A stretch of 64,000 bases of DNA, from the NCBI RefSeq assembly GCF_000764305.2, contig NW_025941463.1:62001-126000 (forward strand), given 5' to 3'. Positions 12,616 through 23,600 of the stretch are shown piece after piece; position 1 is the stretch's first letter; each line of letters starts with the position of its first letter. The notes beneath the pieces were generated by a model, which did no database searches, had not been told where the DNA came from, and was given only the letters and a program-made list of their open reading frames with translations. The position numbers and the translations under genes were made by a program. This stretch comes from Hyalella azteca. Its lineage: Eukaryota; Arthropoda; Malacostraca; Amphipoda; Hyalellidae.

Positions 12616-12822
12616 AATGGCCCGGAATTGCAGTTCTTACATCACTGGCCCGGCCACACAGTTCTTACATCACTGGCCCGGCCACACAGTTCTTACATCA
12701 CTGGCCCGGCCTCACAGTTCTTACATCACTGGCCCGGCCTCACAGTTCTTACAGCACTGGCCCGGCCTCACAGTTCTTACAGCACTGGCCGGGCCTCACA
12801 GTTCTTACAGCACTGGCCCGGA
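12616..12822. repeat. 28-bp minisatellite (family R9), first block
   Basis: About 7.5 units of 28 bp with core CACAGTTCTTACATCACTGG then CCCGGC. It resumes at 13293-13374 after a block of the unrelated 22-mer and an adapter palindrome, which suggests one array with foreign filling inside it. Confidence 0.9.
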
Positions 12823-13254
12823 GTGTGGTATGCGACCATGCGCAGTGGGGTATGCGACCATGCGCAGTGTGGTTTGCGACCAGGCGCTGTGTGGTATGCG
12901 ATCATGCGCAGTGTGGCATGCGACCATGCGCAGTGTGGCATGCGACCATGCGCAGTGTGGTATGCGACCATGCGCTGTGTGGTATGCGACCATGCGCAGT
13001 GTGGTATGCGACCATGCGCTGTGTGGTATGCGATCATGCGCAGTGTGGTATGCGACCATGCGCTGTGTGGTATGCGACCATGCGCAGTGGGGTATGCAAC
13101 CATGCGCAGTGTGGTATGCGACCATGCGCAGTGTGGTATGCGATCATGCGCAGTGTGGTATGCGATCATGCGCAGTGTGGTATGCGATCATGCGCAGTGT
13201 GGTATGCGACCATGCGCAGTGTGGTATGCGACCATGCGCAGTGTGGTATGTGAC
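12823..13254. repeat. 22-bp minisatellite (family R8), first locus
   Basis: About 19 units of TATGCGACCATGCGCAGTGT plus GG, with A/C and CAG/CTG variants. Because 22 is not a multiple of three and the unit has no stop in the frames concerned, long shadow ORFs appear in several frames on both strands. A second locus lies at 42127-42480. The block sits inside the R9 array and ends in an adapter, so its place here is doubtful. Confidence 0.9.
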
Positions 13255-13292
13255 CTGTCTCTTATACACATCTAGATGTGTATAAGAGACAG
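13255..13292. other. Nextera mate-pair junction adapter (artefact)
   Basis: The same 38-bp double mosaic-end palindrome as at 3242. It joins the 22-mer R8 array to the resumed R9 array. Open frames crossing it end in adapter-encoded residues such as TCLLYTSRCV or SLIHI, or start with MCIRDR. Confidence 0.97.
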
Positions 13293-13374
13293 GGCCCGGC
13301 CTCACAGTTCTTACAGCACTGGCCCGGCCTCACAGTTCTTACAGCACTGGCCCGGCCTCACAGCACTGGCCCGG
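13293..13374. repeat. 28-bp minisatellite (family R9), second block
   Basis: Continues the R9 units seen at 12616-12822, then shortens and runs out into GC-rich unique DNA. Confidence 0.88.
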
Positions 13375-14009
13375 CAGACTGGGCGGCCGGACTCGGTCAG
13401 GTCGAGGCATTCCCTGCCTCGAGGCGCGGGCCAACAGGTGCCGGACGCCCGCAAGCAGCCCGGGCACTCGCACAGATGTAGCGCTTATGCCAATTTTTTT
13501 ATTTGATAATCGATAAAAAATAGCATAACAATGATAAATAATGTGAAGCAAACGATAAGTGTAGCATTTATGAACAAATAGCGCGGAAAATTGCAATCAA
13601 ATTTTAAAAAATGAATGATAATTAGGGACTAATTAATGAATATACCGAGTATGAGTTGGCCGACAGAACAACATCCAACGCCAACGTCCGTGAATCGCTT
13701 AGCGTGTGGAGAGAATTACAAGCTCAACGCTGAGCCCAGGAATTGCGGTGTACGTAGGTTACGTGTGCGTTTACGTGTACGCCAAGCCGAGGTGTGCACA
13801 AGCGTTTTTAAGCATGTGCGCGATGCTCACAAACATTGGTGTGTCTGCGCCGTGTGCGCCGCGCAGGTATACAGGCTGGGGGCGAGCTTTCTTCCGCTTT
13901 CTACGAAGCGTACGTGAGTAATCGAGTGTAATCGACTCACGTACGGGATACGCGTGCCCGTAAACACGCATCAACACTATTTTTTGTTGCGTGGAAGTGA
14001 TATTTTGAC
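13375..14009. other. CpG-rich stretch with a hairpin, no supported gene
   Basis: GC- and CpG-rich pieces (13375-13475, 13690-13920) alternate with AT-rich DNA. An 11-bp inverted repeat, CGTACGTGAGT at 13909-13919 with its complement at 13935-13945, forms a hairpin with a 15-nt loop. Short open frames exist on both strands, the longest being 168 codons on the minus strand (13771-14277). That frame runs through the next tandem repeat and has no recognisable domain. Confidence 0.4.
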
Positions 14010-14140
14010 GTCGAGTGAAGTCTAGGTTCTGGTGTAAAAAAGACGAAGGAAGAAGTCGAGTGAAGTCTACCTCCTGGTGTAAAAAGACGAAGTAAGAAGT
14101 CGAGTTAAATCTACGTTCGTATGTTAAGTGGACGAAGGAA
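14010..14140. repeat. ~45-bp tandem repeat, three copies
   Basis: Units begin GTCGAGTGAAGTCTA and end GACGAAGGAAGAA. Spacings between the copies are 45 and 44 bp, and the third copy is more diverged. Confidence 0.85.
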
Positions 14141-14509
14141 GAAATCAAAGCGTATTCAGACCGCTTAGGAATTGATGCATTAGACTCTAAACTGTCAAAC
14201 TGACGAAACAATTCTGTCGTGTAGAAAATAAAAGCAACAAGTTTTTGTAGAATTCCATTCGACAGTAATTGTATCAAATCTAATATCTAACTTGTAGAAA
14301 TCGGATGACTCAGGAAAGGTGCAGAATATTGTCGAGATGGAACCTCTAGAAGTTCTAGGATTCTTCTTTCATCGCTTCTTGTGAGTCTTGCATGCGCCTT
14401 ATGCAAAGCAGGCAAGCGTCGGGCTAGGGTATGAGCAGGTATAGTACCGACCGAGTGAGACAGGGGGCAGGTATGACCAGGGGTGACGACAGAGGTAGGG
14501 TTGTCGCAA
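14141..14509. other. Unique DNA, no gene seen
   Basis: No supported gene, RNA or repeat. It becomes G-rich towards the R3 array. Confidence 0.4.
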
Positions 14510-14700
14510 GATGGGAAGGGTCGACACAGGGCAGAGGCAGAGCGGGGGTAGGGTCAGCTCAGGGTAGAGGCAGGGCAGGGATTGGGTGGGCTCATGGCAG
14601 AGGCCGGGGCTAGGTCGGCTCAGGGCAGGCGCGGGGGTAAGGTCGGCTTAGGGCTGGGGTAGGGTCGGCTCAGGGCAGGCGCGGGGGTAAGGTCGGCTTA
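14510..14700. repeat. 50-bp G-rich minisatellite, left half (family R3)
   Basis: Diverged units at the left edge (GGGCAGAGGCAGAGCGGGGG) sharpen into exact 50-bp copies from about 14613, identical to those at 3280-3420. At 14700 the array changes without spacer into family R4, giving the second proposed false join that lacks an adapter. Confidence 0.9.
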
Positions 14701-14794
14701 TGCCTACACAGCCCAGCAGCACTGCCACGCATGCCTACACAGCCCAGCAACACTGCCACGCATGCCTACACAGCCCAGCAGCACTGCCACGCAT
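14701..14794. repeat. 31-bp minisatellite, right half (family R4)
   Basis: Three units of TGCCTACACAGCCCAGCAGC plus ACTGCCACGCA, ending CATGATCACACAG before unique AT-rich DNA. The left half with its own left flank is at 36612-36981. Confidence 0.9.
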
Positions 14795-14817
14795 GATCAC
14801 ACAGATTTTACACCCAT

Positions 14818-15345
14818 TTATGTTAATTTGTATTAACTGTAGTATGGTATGGTGAGGTAAATTAATAATTTTCATAACAATGATACCATCAATGCATTTA
14901 TATTAACTGTAGTATGGTATGATAAGGTAAGTTATCAATTTTTATCAATGATACTATCAATGCATTTGTATTAATTGTATTATGGTATGTCAAGATGAAT
15001 TATTAATTTTCCTATCAATGATAGGTAATTAGTATGGTAACTGTAGTATGTAGTAATTAGTATGGTAACTGTGAATTAACTGTAGTAGTATGGTATGGTA
15101 AGATAAATTATTAATTTTCATATCAATGATACTATCAGTGCATTTGAACCAATTGTAGTATGGCATGGTAAGATAAATTATTAATTTTTATATCAATGAT
15201 ACAGCCCCCGCTGCCCCCAATGCATTTGTATTAATTTTAGTATGGTATAGTGAGATAAATAATTAGTTTTCGTATCAATGATACTTTCTATGCATTTGTA
15301 ATAATTGTAGTGTGATATGGTAAGATACATTATTAATCTTCCAAT
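14818..15345. repeat. ~70-bp AT-rich tandem repeat
   Basis: About seven diverged units containing TGTAGTATGGTATGGTAAG and TCAATGATACTATCAATGCA. Spacing is 70 bp between the first copies, then 68-70 with small deletions and a short C-rich insertion near 15200. Satellite-like. Confidence 0.88.
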
Positions 15346-15590
15346 CAATGACACTAGGCCTCAAGTAAGGCGCCTCTCTGCCGGACGGCTGAGTTTTGTC
15401 TCGGCAATTTCCGGCGTCCGGCGTTCCCACGGTGCGCCGGTCAGCGCAGCGCAATTTACGAGGACCGGCGACGCTCGCCAGTTTTTGCGACGCCCTGGCG
15501 AGTTTCTGGGAAAACGCATTTCAGGAAGACCGCGACGCGTGTCCTTCTTATTCTTACGAGACTTAAACGTGCATCCTGGACAGTAGGATA
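15346..15590. other. GC-rich island in AT-rich DNA
   Basis: An abrupt rise in GC and CpG, with an 89-codon open frame on the plus strand (15317-15586) rich in Arg, Ser and Gly. No family is recognised, and composition alone could keep the frame open. It could be a conserved element, an exon or an old insert. Confidence 0.3.
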
Positions 15591-16411
15591 TGCATCACTG
15601 AGGGGAATTTATGCTGATTGTGAGCTTATATTTTTCGAGGATTGTCAACCGGTAATCTTGAGGTCTTAATCTTTATGTTTGAAAGTCAAACAGCGATACT
15701 GCAAGCAACATTGTCACCTGCAGTTACATTTGATATGAAATGTTTACAGTTAATGGCTTCATGCAGTAGAATAAGATTGGACGCTATAGACTACAAACAA
15801 ATGCATTCCAACTCAAACAATAATACAACTTCTCTTTTCTATTGGAATTTTTCCTTATGAATTCTATAAACAACATTAGGAACCAAAAAAAATTATCCCT
15901 GACTATTCAAGAAATATTACACAGATATAAATTTTTCCAAGATTAACAAATAATCAAACTAAAGAGCTCATAAGCCGCAACTTAAGTCAAGGCTTGTAAA
16001 CTAACCATCGGAATCTTCAAACCTGCAGCCGATTTTATCGCAAGCTTTACAGGGCAAATACGTCGGTTTCCTCGCCCCGCGGTTCACCCGCGCAAGATTA
16101 AGGCGAAACATCAACAAGGATCGCTCATTAAACACGACGCTGCATTTCTGACGCATAACATCAAACTCCTAAAGTCCGAAATGGTTTACTGTTAACTACA
16201 ATTTCAGTGTTAAAACATTTAGTTTCCGTTTTTTGTTCTGGCACTTTTATTTCCTAATTACCAAATTATTGAAGATCGGAACTTTCAGGTACATCGATGA
16301 CTAATCGAACATTTAAGTTTTGAATTAGTATGGAATAAAAAGATTAAATACCTTGGCAAACTAGCATTTCATACACTAAAATACATGAGCGCTAGAATCA
16401 CTCGTACATCA
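15591..16411. other. Unique AT-rich DNA, no gene seen
   Basis: No ORF of note, no repeat and no RNA gene. Confidence 0.4.
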
Positions 16412-16560
16412 AACGAGTCAGTCACATACCACATGAGTCAGTCACATACCACATGAGTCAGTCACATACCACATGAGTCAGTCACATACCACATGAGTCA
16501 GTCACTTTCTACATGAGTTAGTCACATACCACACGAGTCACAAACCATGTCAGTCACTCA
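16412..16560. repeat. 20-bp tandem repeat
   Basis: About six units of GAGTCAGTCACATACCACAT. The last copies are diverged and shortened. Confidence 0.92.
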
Positions 16561-18017
16561 GTCACAAACCACAAACTTTGAAAAAAATTAGTTGGCTTCG
16601 GCGATGCACCAGAAAATTATTAATGCTCTGTAGCATTGTGACTAAATGAGGTTAATGGAACTATGTGATGAGCGTAGTAGAATTATTTCTCAAATTACAC
16701 CAGGACCAGAAGCAGCACTACTGTGCCAGGACTGAGCGCAGCACCTAGCTAATTCTAGCGCAGCATTATGCACGGATCTCAGCATTATCCAGAGCAGCGC
16801 AGTAGGTAAGGAATACTACGAGAGGGAAGGCAGCAACGAGGCGCGAGGGCAACCTTCACCGAGGCGTGAGGGAAGGCAAACAAATGCCTGCATAGCCACC
16901 CTCGTTATGAAGCTCTGATCATAAGACCGCACCAGCGCAGGCTAATTGACGGAGTGAGGGAGAGACAGGCTTTATAGGGTGAGTGAAGTTCTTAAATTGA
17001 TGCCAAGGGTAATTAATTGAAGGTAATGTAGAACTAGGTAGAAATACAGGAAAAATTTTCTAGAAGGCATGGTAAACAGGAGTATATGGACGAAGCAAAT
17101 TTTTGCAGGGACTAATGTGATTTTTGGGATTGTGATGGTTGTAGAATATAAATAATGTTTAAAAATCCAAAGTTTATATTTTTTATCCGACAGGATGAAC
17201 CTAATGGATTGTAAACAGTTAAAGAGTCGACGAAATCTTGATTTAAAGTTCAAATTTAAAGTTCGAAAAGATTCAAACGCCGCGAAATTTCTTGAACTCC
17301 AGGAGAATATTTGGATTCAGAGAGACCTAGCAAAAAATAAAGTCATTTGTCATTTTGCTAAATACTTCAGGAAGCCACGCACTGATGATAAATTGATGAT
17401 ATAAGCCAACGAGCCTGGTTTGTTGAATGAACTAACAACACGCAAACAATCCATGTATTACACAGCGCAGGAATGACATAGCGTGCGATTCCCTAATTAC
17501 ACAGCTTGTTTGATGAATCTATTTTCTAATTTAGAGCTTGGTTTGATGTATTGAAGCTTGATGCAAATACCACTCGACCAAGTGAAGATAAAGAGCTGGC
17601 CTGTATGTATGTTGAGCGTAATTCTGTAATACAGTTCACCCACAGCGTTCGCATGAATCATGGCAATGAATCAAAGATCATCGACACAAACTATCGAGAT
17701 CTCCTCGTGTACTTTGAGTTCTCGAAAATAAATTTCTCGACTGAACGTACATTCAGAATATCTTTGGTGTACGAAGGACACACAGACATAACTCGTAGTA
17801 GTCTGTGTAGTGTGTGTGTCTGTGTAGGTAAATATAAATCGCATTTAAGTAGTGCGATACTAGTTAAATTCTTGCTTCTTTGTGTCATTTCGACCGTGTG
17901 GGCAAAAATGGCAGGAATAACGACAATAAACATAAAGATAAGCATTACTTGTCAAATCGAGTCTGGCTGTAGTTAAGACCTAAACTCTACTGGTGCACAG
18001 AAAATGAAATTTCCCAA
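16561..18017. other. Unique DNA, no supported gene
   Basis: Contains a 141-codon plus-strand open frame (17551-17976). It has no known motif, and its central VCVCVG comes from a TG-rich run. It is within the range expected by chance in a window of this size. Confidence 0.35.
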
Positions 18018-18140
18018 AAATTCAGTTACACAAAACAAAATTTCACTTGAACAAGCCAAATATCCAGTTACAAAAGACAAATTTCCATTTACAAAAGACA
18101 AATTTCCATTTACAAAAGACAAATTTCCATTTACACCAAT
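18018..18140. repeat. 21-bp tandem repeat
   Basis: Units of TACAAAAGACAAATTTCCAT plus T, with exact 21-bp spacing in the centre and diverged copies at the left. Confidence 0.92.
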
Positions 18141-20153
18141 CATGTCAACTTTTTCAGTCGGTAACAGACACGGTTTTTAGAGCGCGAAGTGAGCATGTAA
18201 AAAAAGCAATTACTGCAGTAAAAGCTGGAAAGTTGGCAGCTTGAGTGGATTTTTAGCAAATACTGCGGCACGACAATACCTCATAAAAATACTGAACGCA
18301 GGCACTTGCCATCCTGGTCTAGAAACAAGACGAATGAGGCGCTTCCTAACTATTTAAACTTAATTGTGAAGGTTCCTCGACACAAACTTTTGCTCCACGA
18401 GAGTTTGAATAAGTAACATGTTTATCCAACACCGTTCATCCATTTTCATAGCAATATTTTGAAGAGTTACTTCACACACACACAAAAATAAACAATTCAA
18501 TGAAGAACTTTGTATGGTTTTAATTTTATTGAATTTAACATACATTATTGATAAACATTGATTCAACATCTATTACATTCCTGCCTAACTTTTTTTGTCA
18601 ATCACAGCAATGAAATTCACAATTAATGAAACAGAATTACATTATTCATGAGTTTCAATTTTATAATTTATTGCTCACTACTCCAACACTAATGCATTAC
18701 AATTTCAAATTCAATAGAAAATAACCATATAATTTTAGGTTCTTATTTTACCATTCATTGCTACAGCAGAGACAGACGAACTCGTCTGTAGGTGTGTAGC
18801 TGCGGCACAGGCTCATTGGTATGCCAGAGGCAGTCGAGATACAGGCGAGCGACTCGTTCAAACACTTCTGCTGTCTTTGCTCTGCGTCGAAAAATTAGAA
18901 AGCCAATATCTCAGCTCGCTTAGCGTTTCGGGAAAAGTCGCAAAGTAATCTAACTGATGGGATAAAAATTATACTTTTGCAAACCTTGATGGCTTGTCAC
19001 TAGAGGGCAAGCCAGCGTCACGGCTTGACGTTCACCAGAAAAACACTTTTGGGGCACATGTCAGAGTAACATTTGATTTATTCCTTCTCAGGTTATAAAC
19101 TGCATTTCAGGAATCGTCGCCATGCAACAATGGGCATTTGAAGCAAAACACTGTGGCATAATTAGGGAATGTGTACCTTAATGGCTTGACCCAAGCCCTA
19201 AACTGTCGCGGTTCATGCCACTCCATCGCCCTCGATCGGAAGGAAACGAACACCGGGCTTGTCGGTCAGTCCGCTTGCGCGTTCAAAGGTTTCTGATTTC
19301 GAAAATGCACCTTTTTCATTTTTCTAGATAATTTATTGAGAACTTGAGAAGGGTTTCATTTATCAGGAATGCAAGGTCCAAATTTTCAAAAGTAATTGAT
19401 CGGAATTCGTTAAACTAGATTTTTCGAGAAAATAATATCGGAATCATGTGAAATGATGCAATGACCTTTGGAAAATAATTTGGTAATACTCGTAGATATT
19501 AAATGTTAGCTTAAATGAAGTTTTTTATATTTGTGCCACAAATTTGGTATATTTTGTGTTGCTTGCTAAATGGTCGTGCATTTCACAAAACATTGGTTAA
19601 AGTTCTTTCAACTAGGGATAAGGAAAGAACGTTAATTCGATTTTTCATTACAGAGCTCAAAAGAGTCATTTTTGTTTTTTTTTTCTGCTACAAGTATGGT
19701 ATTATTTTCCGTAATTTTTCATCATTGTTTTAGGAACTAAATAAAGTAGCAAACTAGTCGCATCTCTTACTTAAAATCACTCCATGCACAATTATAATTA
19801 AACGAATTTTTTTTAACAAAACACATTTGGTGCAACATGTGCTGCGTTAGTCAGCAATAGAGTGCACGGCCTGTGATGACTAAAGCCATCCGTTGAACAA
19901 AGAGCAAAATGGCAAGCCGATCCTAAGAGCTCTGTCGTGTCACTTAAAGATGGCTACAACTGCCCCCTGCCATAAGAGATGGACGATGAAAACTAATCCA
20001 AAGAGTAGTCATGCCAAGCCACGCAGTGCAGCCGAGGGTGCGACCTCTACCATTGCAGGTCTTCTTCAGTGTGTATTCAAGAGTCTATATGGACGGACGA
20101 CAGACTAACCGGACTCGGTGTTTGCCGAGCGTTACACCTCGGATCATATTAAT
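18141..20153. other. Unique AT-rich DNA, no gene seen
   Basis: About 2 kb with only short, featureless open frames. A CA-rich run lies near 18475. No transposon ends or RNA genes were recognised. Confidence 0.4.
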
Positions 20154-20248
20154 GACATCAGCTAACCATGCCATCAGCTAACCATGCCATCAGCTAACCA
20201 TGCCATCAGCTAACCATGCCATCAGCTAACCATGCCATCAGCTAACCA
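20154..20248. repeat. 16-bp minisatellite, left half (family R5)
   Basis: Six exact units of ATCAGCTAACCATGCC after unique DNA, cut off by the adapter palindrome. The right half, ending in unique DNA, follows another adapter at 53534-53602. Confidence 0.93.
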
Positions 20249-20285
20249 TGTCTCTTATACACATCTAGATGTGTATAAGAGACAG
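20249..20285. other. Nextera mate-pair junction adapter (artefact)
   Basis: Double mosaic-end palindrome lacking only the first C of the 38-mer. It joins R5 (left) to R2 (right), two unrelated minisatellites. Confidence 0.96.
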
Positions 20286-20339
20286 ATATTGTACGCGTCC
20301 ATGAGGTCGCATTATATTGTACGCGTCCATGAGGTCGCA
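20286..20339. repeat. 28-bp minisatellite, right half (family R2)
   Basis: Two units identical to 11741-11808, then unique DNA with a CA-rich run. Confidence 0.93.
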
Positions 20340-20521
20340 GGTGAAACACACGCACACACACCACAATGAGAGAGCAGATCCTGCCGCGAACGGGTCAACT
20401 TTTTTTTCCATGAACTGCCTATACACACACACACGCACATGTCGGCATTCCTCACATAACATGGATCTTGCATGCCACGCATGGCCAAGGATTCAGCCGC
20501 ACAACCTCTCAGCTTCATCTC

Positions 20522-20620
20522 GACCGCAGGGACTTTGCATTTCCAGAAGCCGTGGTGCTTCTGCTTCAAATAATGAATATTCATTTTAACATTTTTATTC
20601 AGCAGAACATAATACATTAA
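20522..20620. repeat. Second copy of the hairpin-containing dispersed repeat
   Basis: Shares GACCGC and CCAGAAGCCGTGGTGCTTCT exactly with 10455-10493. It continues with a diverged version of the adjoining AT-rich part (AATGAATATTCATTTTAAC, then AGAACATAATACATT). Confidence 0.7.
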
Positions 20621-23600
20621 GTAAATTACTTCCGACAGCCTTCTCCAATAGCCCGACTACGATACATCAACTGGCAAGCTTCTTAAGCGTCGGCATTCGA
20701 TTAATATGAACTAATTAAGCTATTGTTCCACTAATCATTCAAAAAGCTCAACATCGGCACCGCAATTCATTGAAGAGATGCTCAAATTTTCTCAAATTAA
20801 GGATCCAACCCATTTAAATGAAGATAGTTCTTTCGTTTCATTCATTTCACAAGTTTAGTACTCAGCTGTGAACATTAAACACGTTTTTATAACGCCGCTG
20901 CACTTTCAAGTAGAACTCCGAGACATTATGTAGCGACACTATGTAAACCAAATTGACATTCACGATAAACATTGAAGTACTCGTATCTTGAGCCATCGAC
21001 ATGGAAAAATCGTCCTTTTATCGTAAGTGTAAACTTTACTTTCATATTAACAAAATCATAATCAATATCGCATGAAATGCCAAAATTTTGACTTCCATAC
21101 TAAAAGAAACCAATAATTAAACAACGTTACTATCTGAATAAATCACTCTAATTCAGAAAATATAATAATAGCAACTTGCCGTCATTAAAAAGTTACAAAT
21201 ATCGATAAAATTGCTGTGGAAAAACTTCCAAATTTCAAAGAAACTTGAACTGACTAGCCAGTACCCACAGCCCGACCGAACGAACAATTTGTGAGTACAT
21301 GGCAGCGTTGCAGGCTGAGGCAGACTTTTTCCAGCAAAACCGCTGTCTCGCTAATGAATTCTTGGCATTTAATAGAAAAACAGGCGACGCCGACGCTACG
21401 AAAGCATCGCGGAAATGTTGCTGTTCTTCAGTATGACTCATTCACATGTGGACATTCCCATGTATTGTCGGTACTACTGCATTCAAGGTACCGATAATAA
21501 CTCCCAAATTGTCAATTTTGAAGGTTAAAATTTGCGAATCGTACATGTAAAATTACTAGTATAATTCATAATTTAAAATCAAAAGTGCCTTATGAGTGAC
21601 ATAATTATTGAGCATGCAATAATTTAAACTTGCATAATGTTATTTTGGCAAAAATTGTTCGTCTCCAGTGATGTGTCTCAAGTTCCTCACGACGTCGTTA
21701 GAAGCAGCCTAAACCAGGTGCTCGGTTCATCGCTCATGCGATATTTTTTTCGCAGGAAATTTTTTGACCTCAAGCACGATCCTTTGTAATATATCCTTAT
21801 ATATGATAGTTATATCCTTTGCTAAGAAATAATATTTTACTAAGCTCAGAGCTACTCAATTAGTGAGTATTCAGTGAAGACTATCAATAAGGCGCTGAAT
21901 TCACTCGTCGGAACTTGAGCAGTTGAAAATATCCATGAAAAGAAAGCCATATTATCACTGTCTCATGAATGCCGTAGGTTTCCAATTTTCCTTGATTTTT
22001 ACGTAACGTTTAATGGTTTCGAGATCTTGAGACCCCGTGCTCTACCGAAGCTGCATTAACAGGGTTCAATAATTGGTAATAGCAGCGTTTCTCATAACAC
22101 GGAATGTTGAGAAACGGGAACCTCTTCAGTTATTCCTAACCAAAGCCCGGAAAACATCCCGCTTTGGACCAAGACACTTCAAGTTCTTTTTCAATCTTTG
22201 AGCTAGGCCATGCAGGTCGGCAAATGTTAACTCCATCATAAAACTGAGCAAATTGCGTCGAATCCTTTGGTTGGAGTTGGAGCAGAGAGTCTGAGACGTG
22301 AAATACAGTCTCTAAATCACAAGGAACTTTGATAAGAATCTCTGGATGATCTCAAGCGAGCTCCACCCGCGCCACCCTAGCCCAGCGAGCTCTTCTCGGC
22401 TGGGCCATAAAAATGTCGCATACGTGCGACGCATCCAACAGAATGCGCGCATATGCACGCACGATCCACGCACGACATGCATTAGTAAAATATTGCATGC
22501 ATTAAATTAAAGCCTATCAAAGAGTTTGCTAGGCAAACATATGCTTAACAGACCATCGGATTAAGATCGTCAGGTTCACTAGGCTGTTATCGCTCAAATT
22601 TAGGCACGAAATTCAGAGTTGCAGCGTTGGAAAGCAAGGCAAGTGAACCGCGAGGTTGGGTCTGAACTGTGCTGCAGATAACTGCACGAGAATTCAATGA
22701 AAAGTTCCTCATTATTTACTGAAGATTTTACATGCTCAGCTTTCAGCAGCGTAAATTTCACAATACAATCAATATATTATATTAATACAAAATAATACAC
22801 AATACAATATATTATATTAAATATTCCTTTCCCCTCCTGGTTTCGGTTACAACTTGAGGCAGGTACGGAAATTTAATGAATGCATTTTCTCCATTGAACA
22901 GGAAATATATTGATATCATGTTCCTTCCATAAACTATGTGTAGCTGCAGGCCACAAAGAGGATCCTAGAAGTAGGGATAGGAGGGTTATTTCTTCAACCG
23001 GCATCCTCAATCTGTTTAATCATTTCCAGAGAGTTCTAAGATAAAAATAAATTTTTTTCACAAAAAGATGTAAAAAATCAAACTTTTAATTTCAAAGTTC
23101 AAGTACCATTATATACATATCTTACGTTCGTCTTTTCGATAAGGTAACTTATCCAAGTTATTCTATGCTTTCTAGAGGTTTAGTGAAGAATACGACAAAT
23201 TAATTTTCATAAACACAATTCTTGAGTATGAAATGATACTTCTCTACTTTTATAAGATAAAATTACGTATTATTGAGACAAATATCAGCATAGATCTTTC
23301 TTTACATAAATAATAATATGTTATTTTTGTTCGTCTTGTGGGATTCTGTGAAGATGGAAAGAATTCAAGACCTTGCATGGTTGTGAGCGACCGGTGGTAC
23401 GGCGGAGAGTTTGGAGCGTCGAACATTAAGCTAAATGAGAGGTCGTCTACGATGTAATTTTCGGTTTTAAATTAGTTGAGCAAAGATCTAATCTTGCTAA
23501 GTTATTTACTTGGCCAGGGAAAAACTGGGGAGTTGGACATTGTTTTAGGCTTCAATTGAGATTGACTGGCTTCAGGAATCGATTCATACGACCTAATATG

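Noticed and set aside
12547..13285. Long overlapping ORFs in several frames on both strands (up to 242 codons)
   Set aside because: They are translations of the 22-mer and 28-mer arrays and end in adapter-encoded residues; no codon signature or domain.
13771..14277. 168-codon minus-strand ORF
   Set aside because: Runs through the 45-bp tandem repeat and a CpG-rich hairpin region; no recognised motif and no splice or start support.
17551..17976. 141-codon plus-strand ORF
   Set aside because: No motif; part derives from a TG run; length is within chance for a window of this size.
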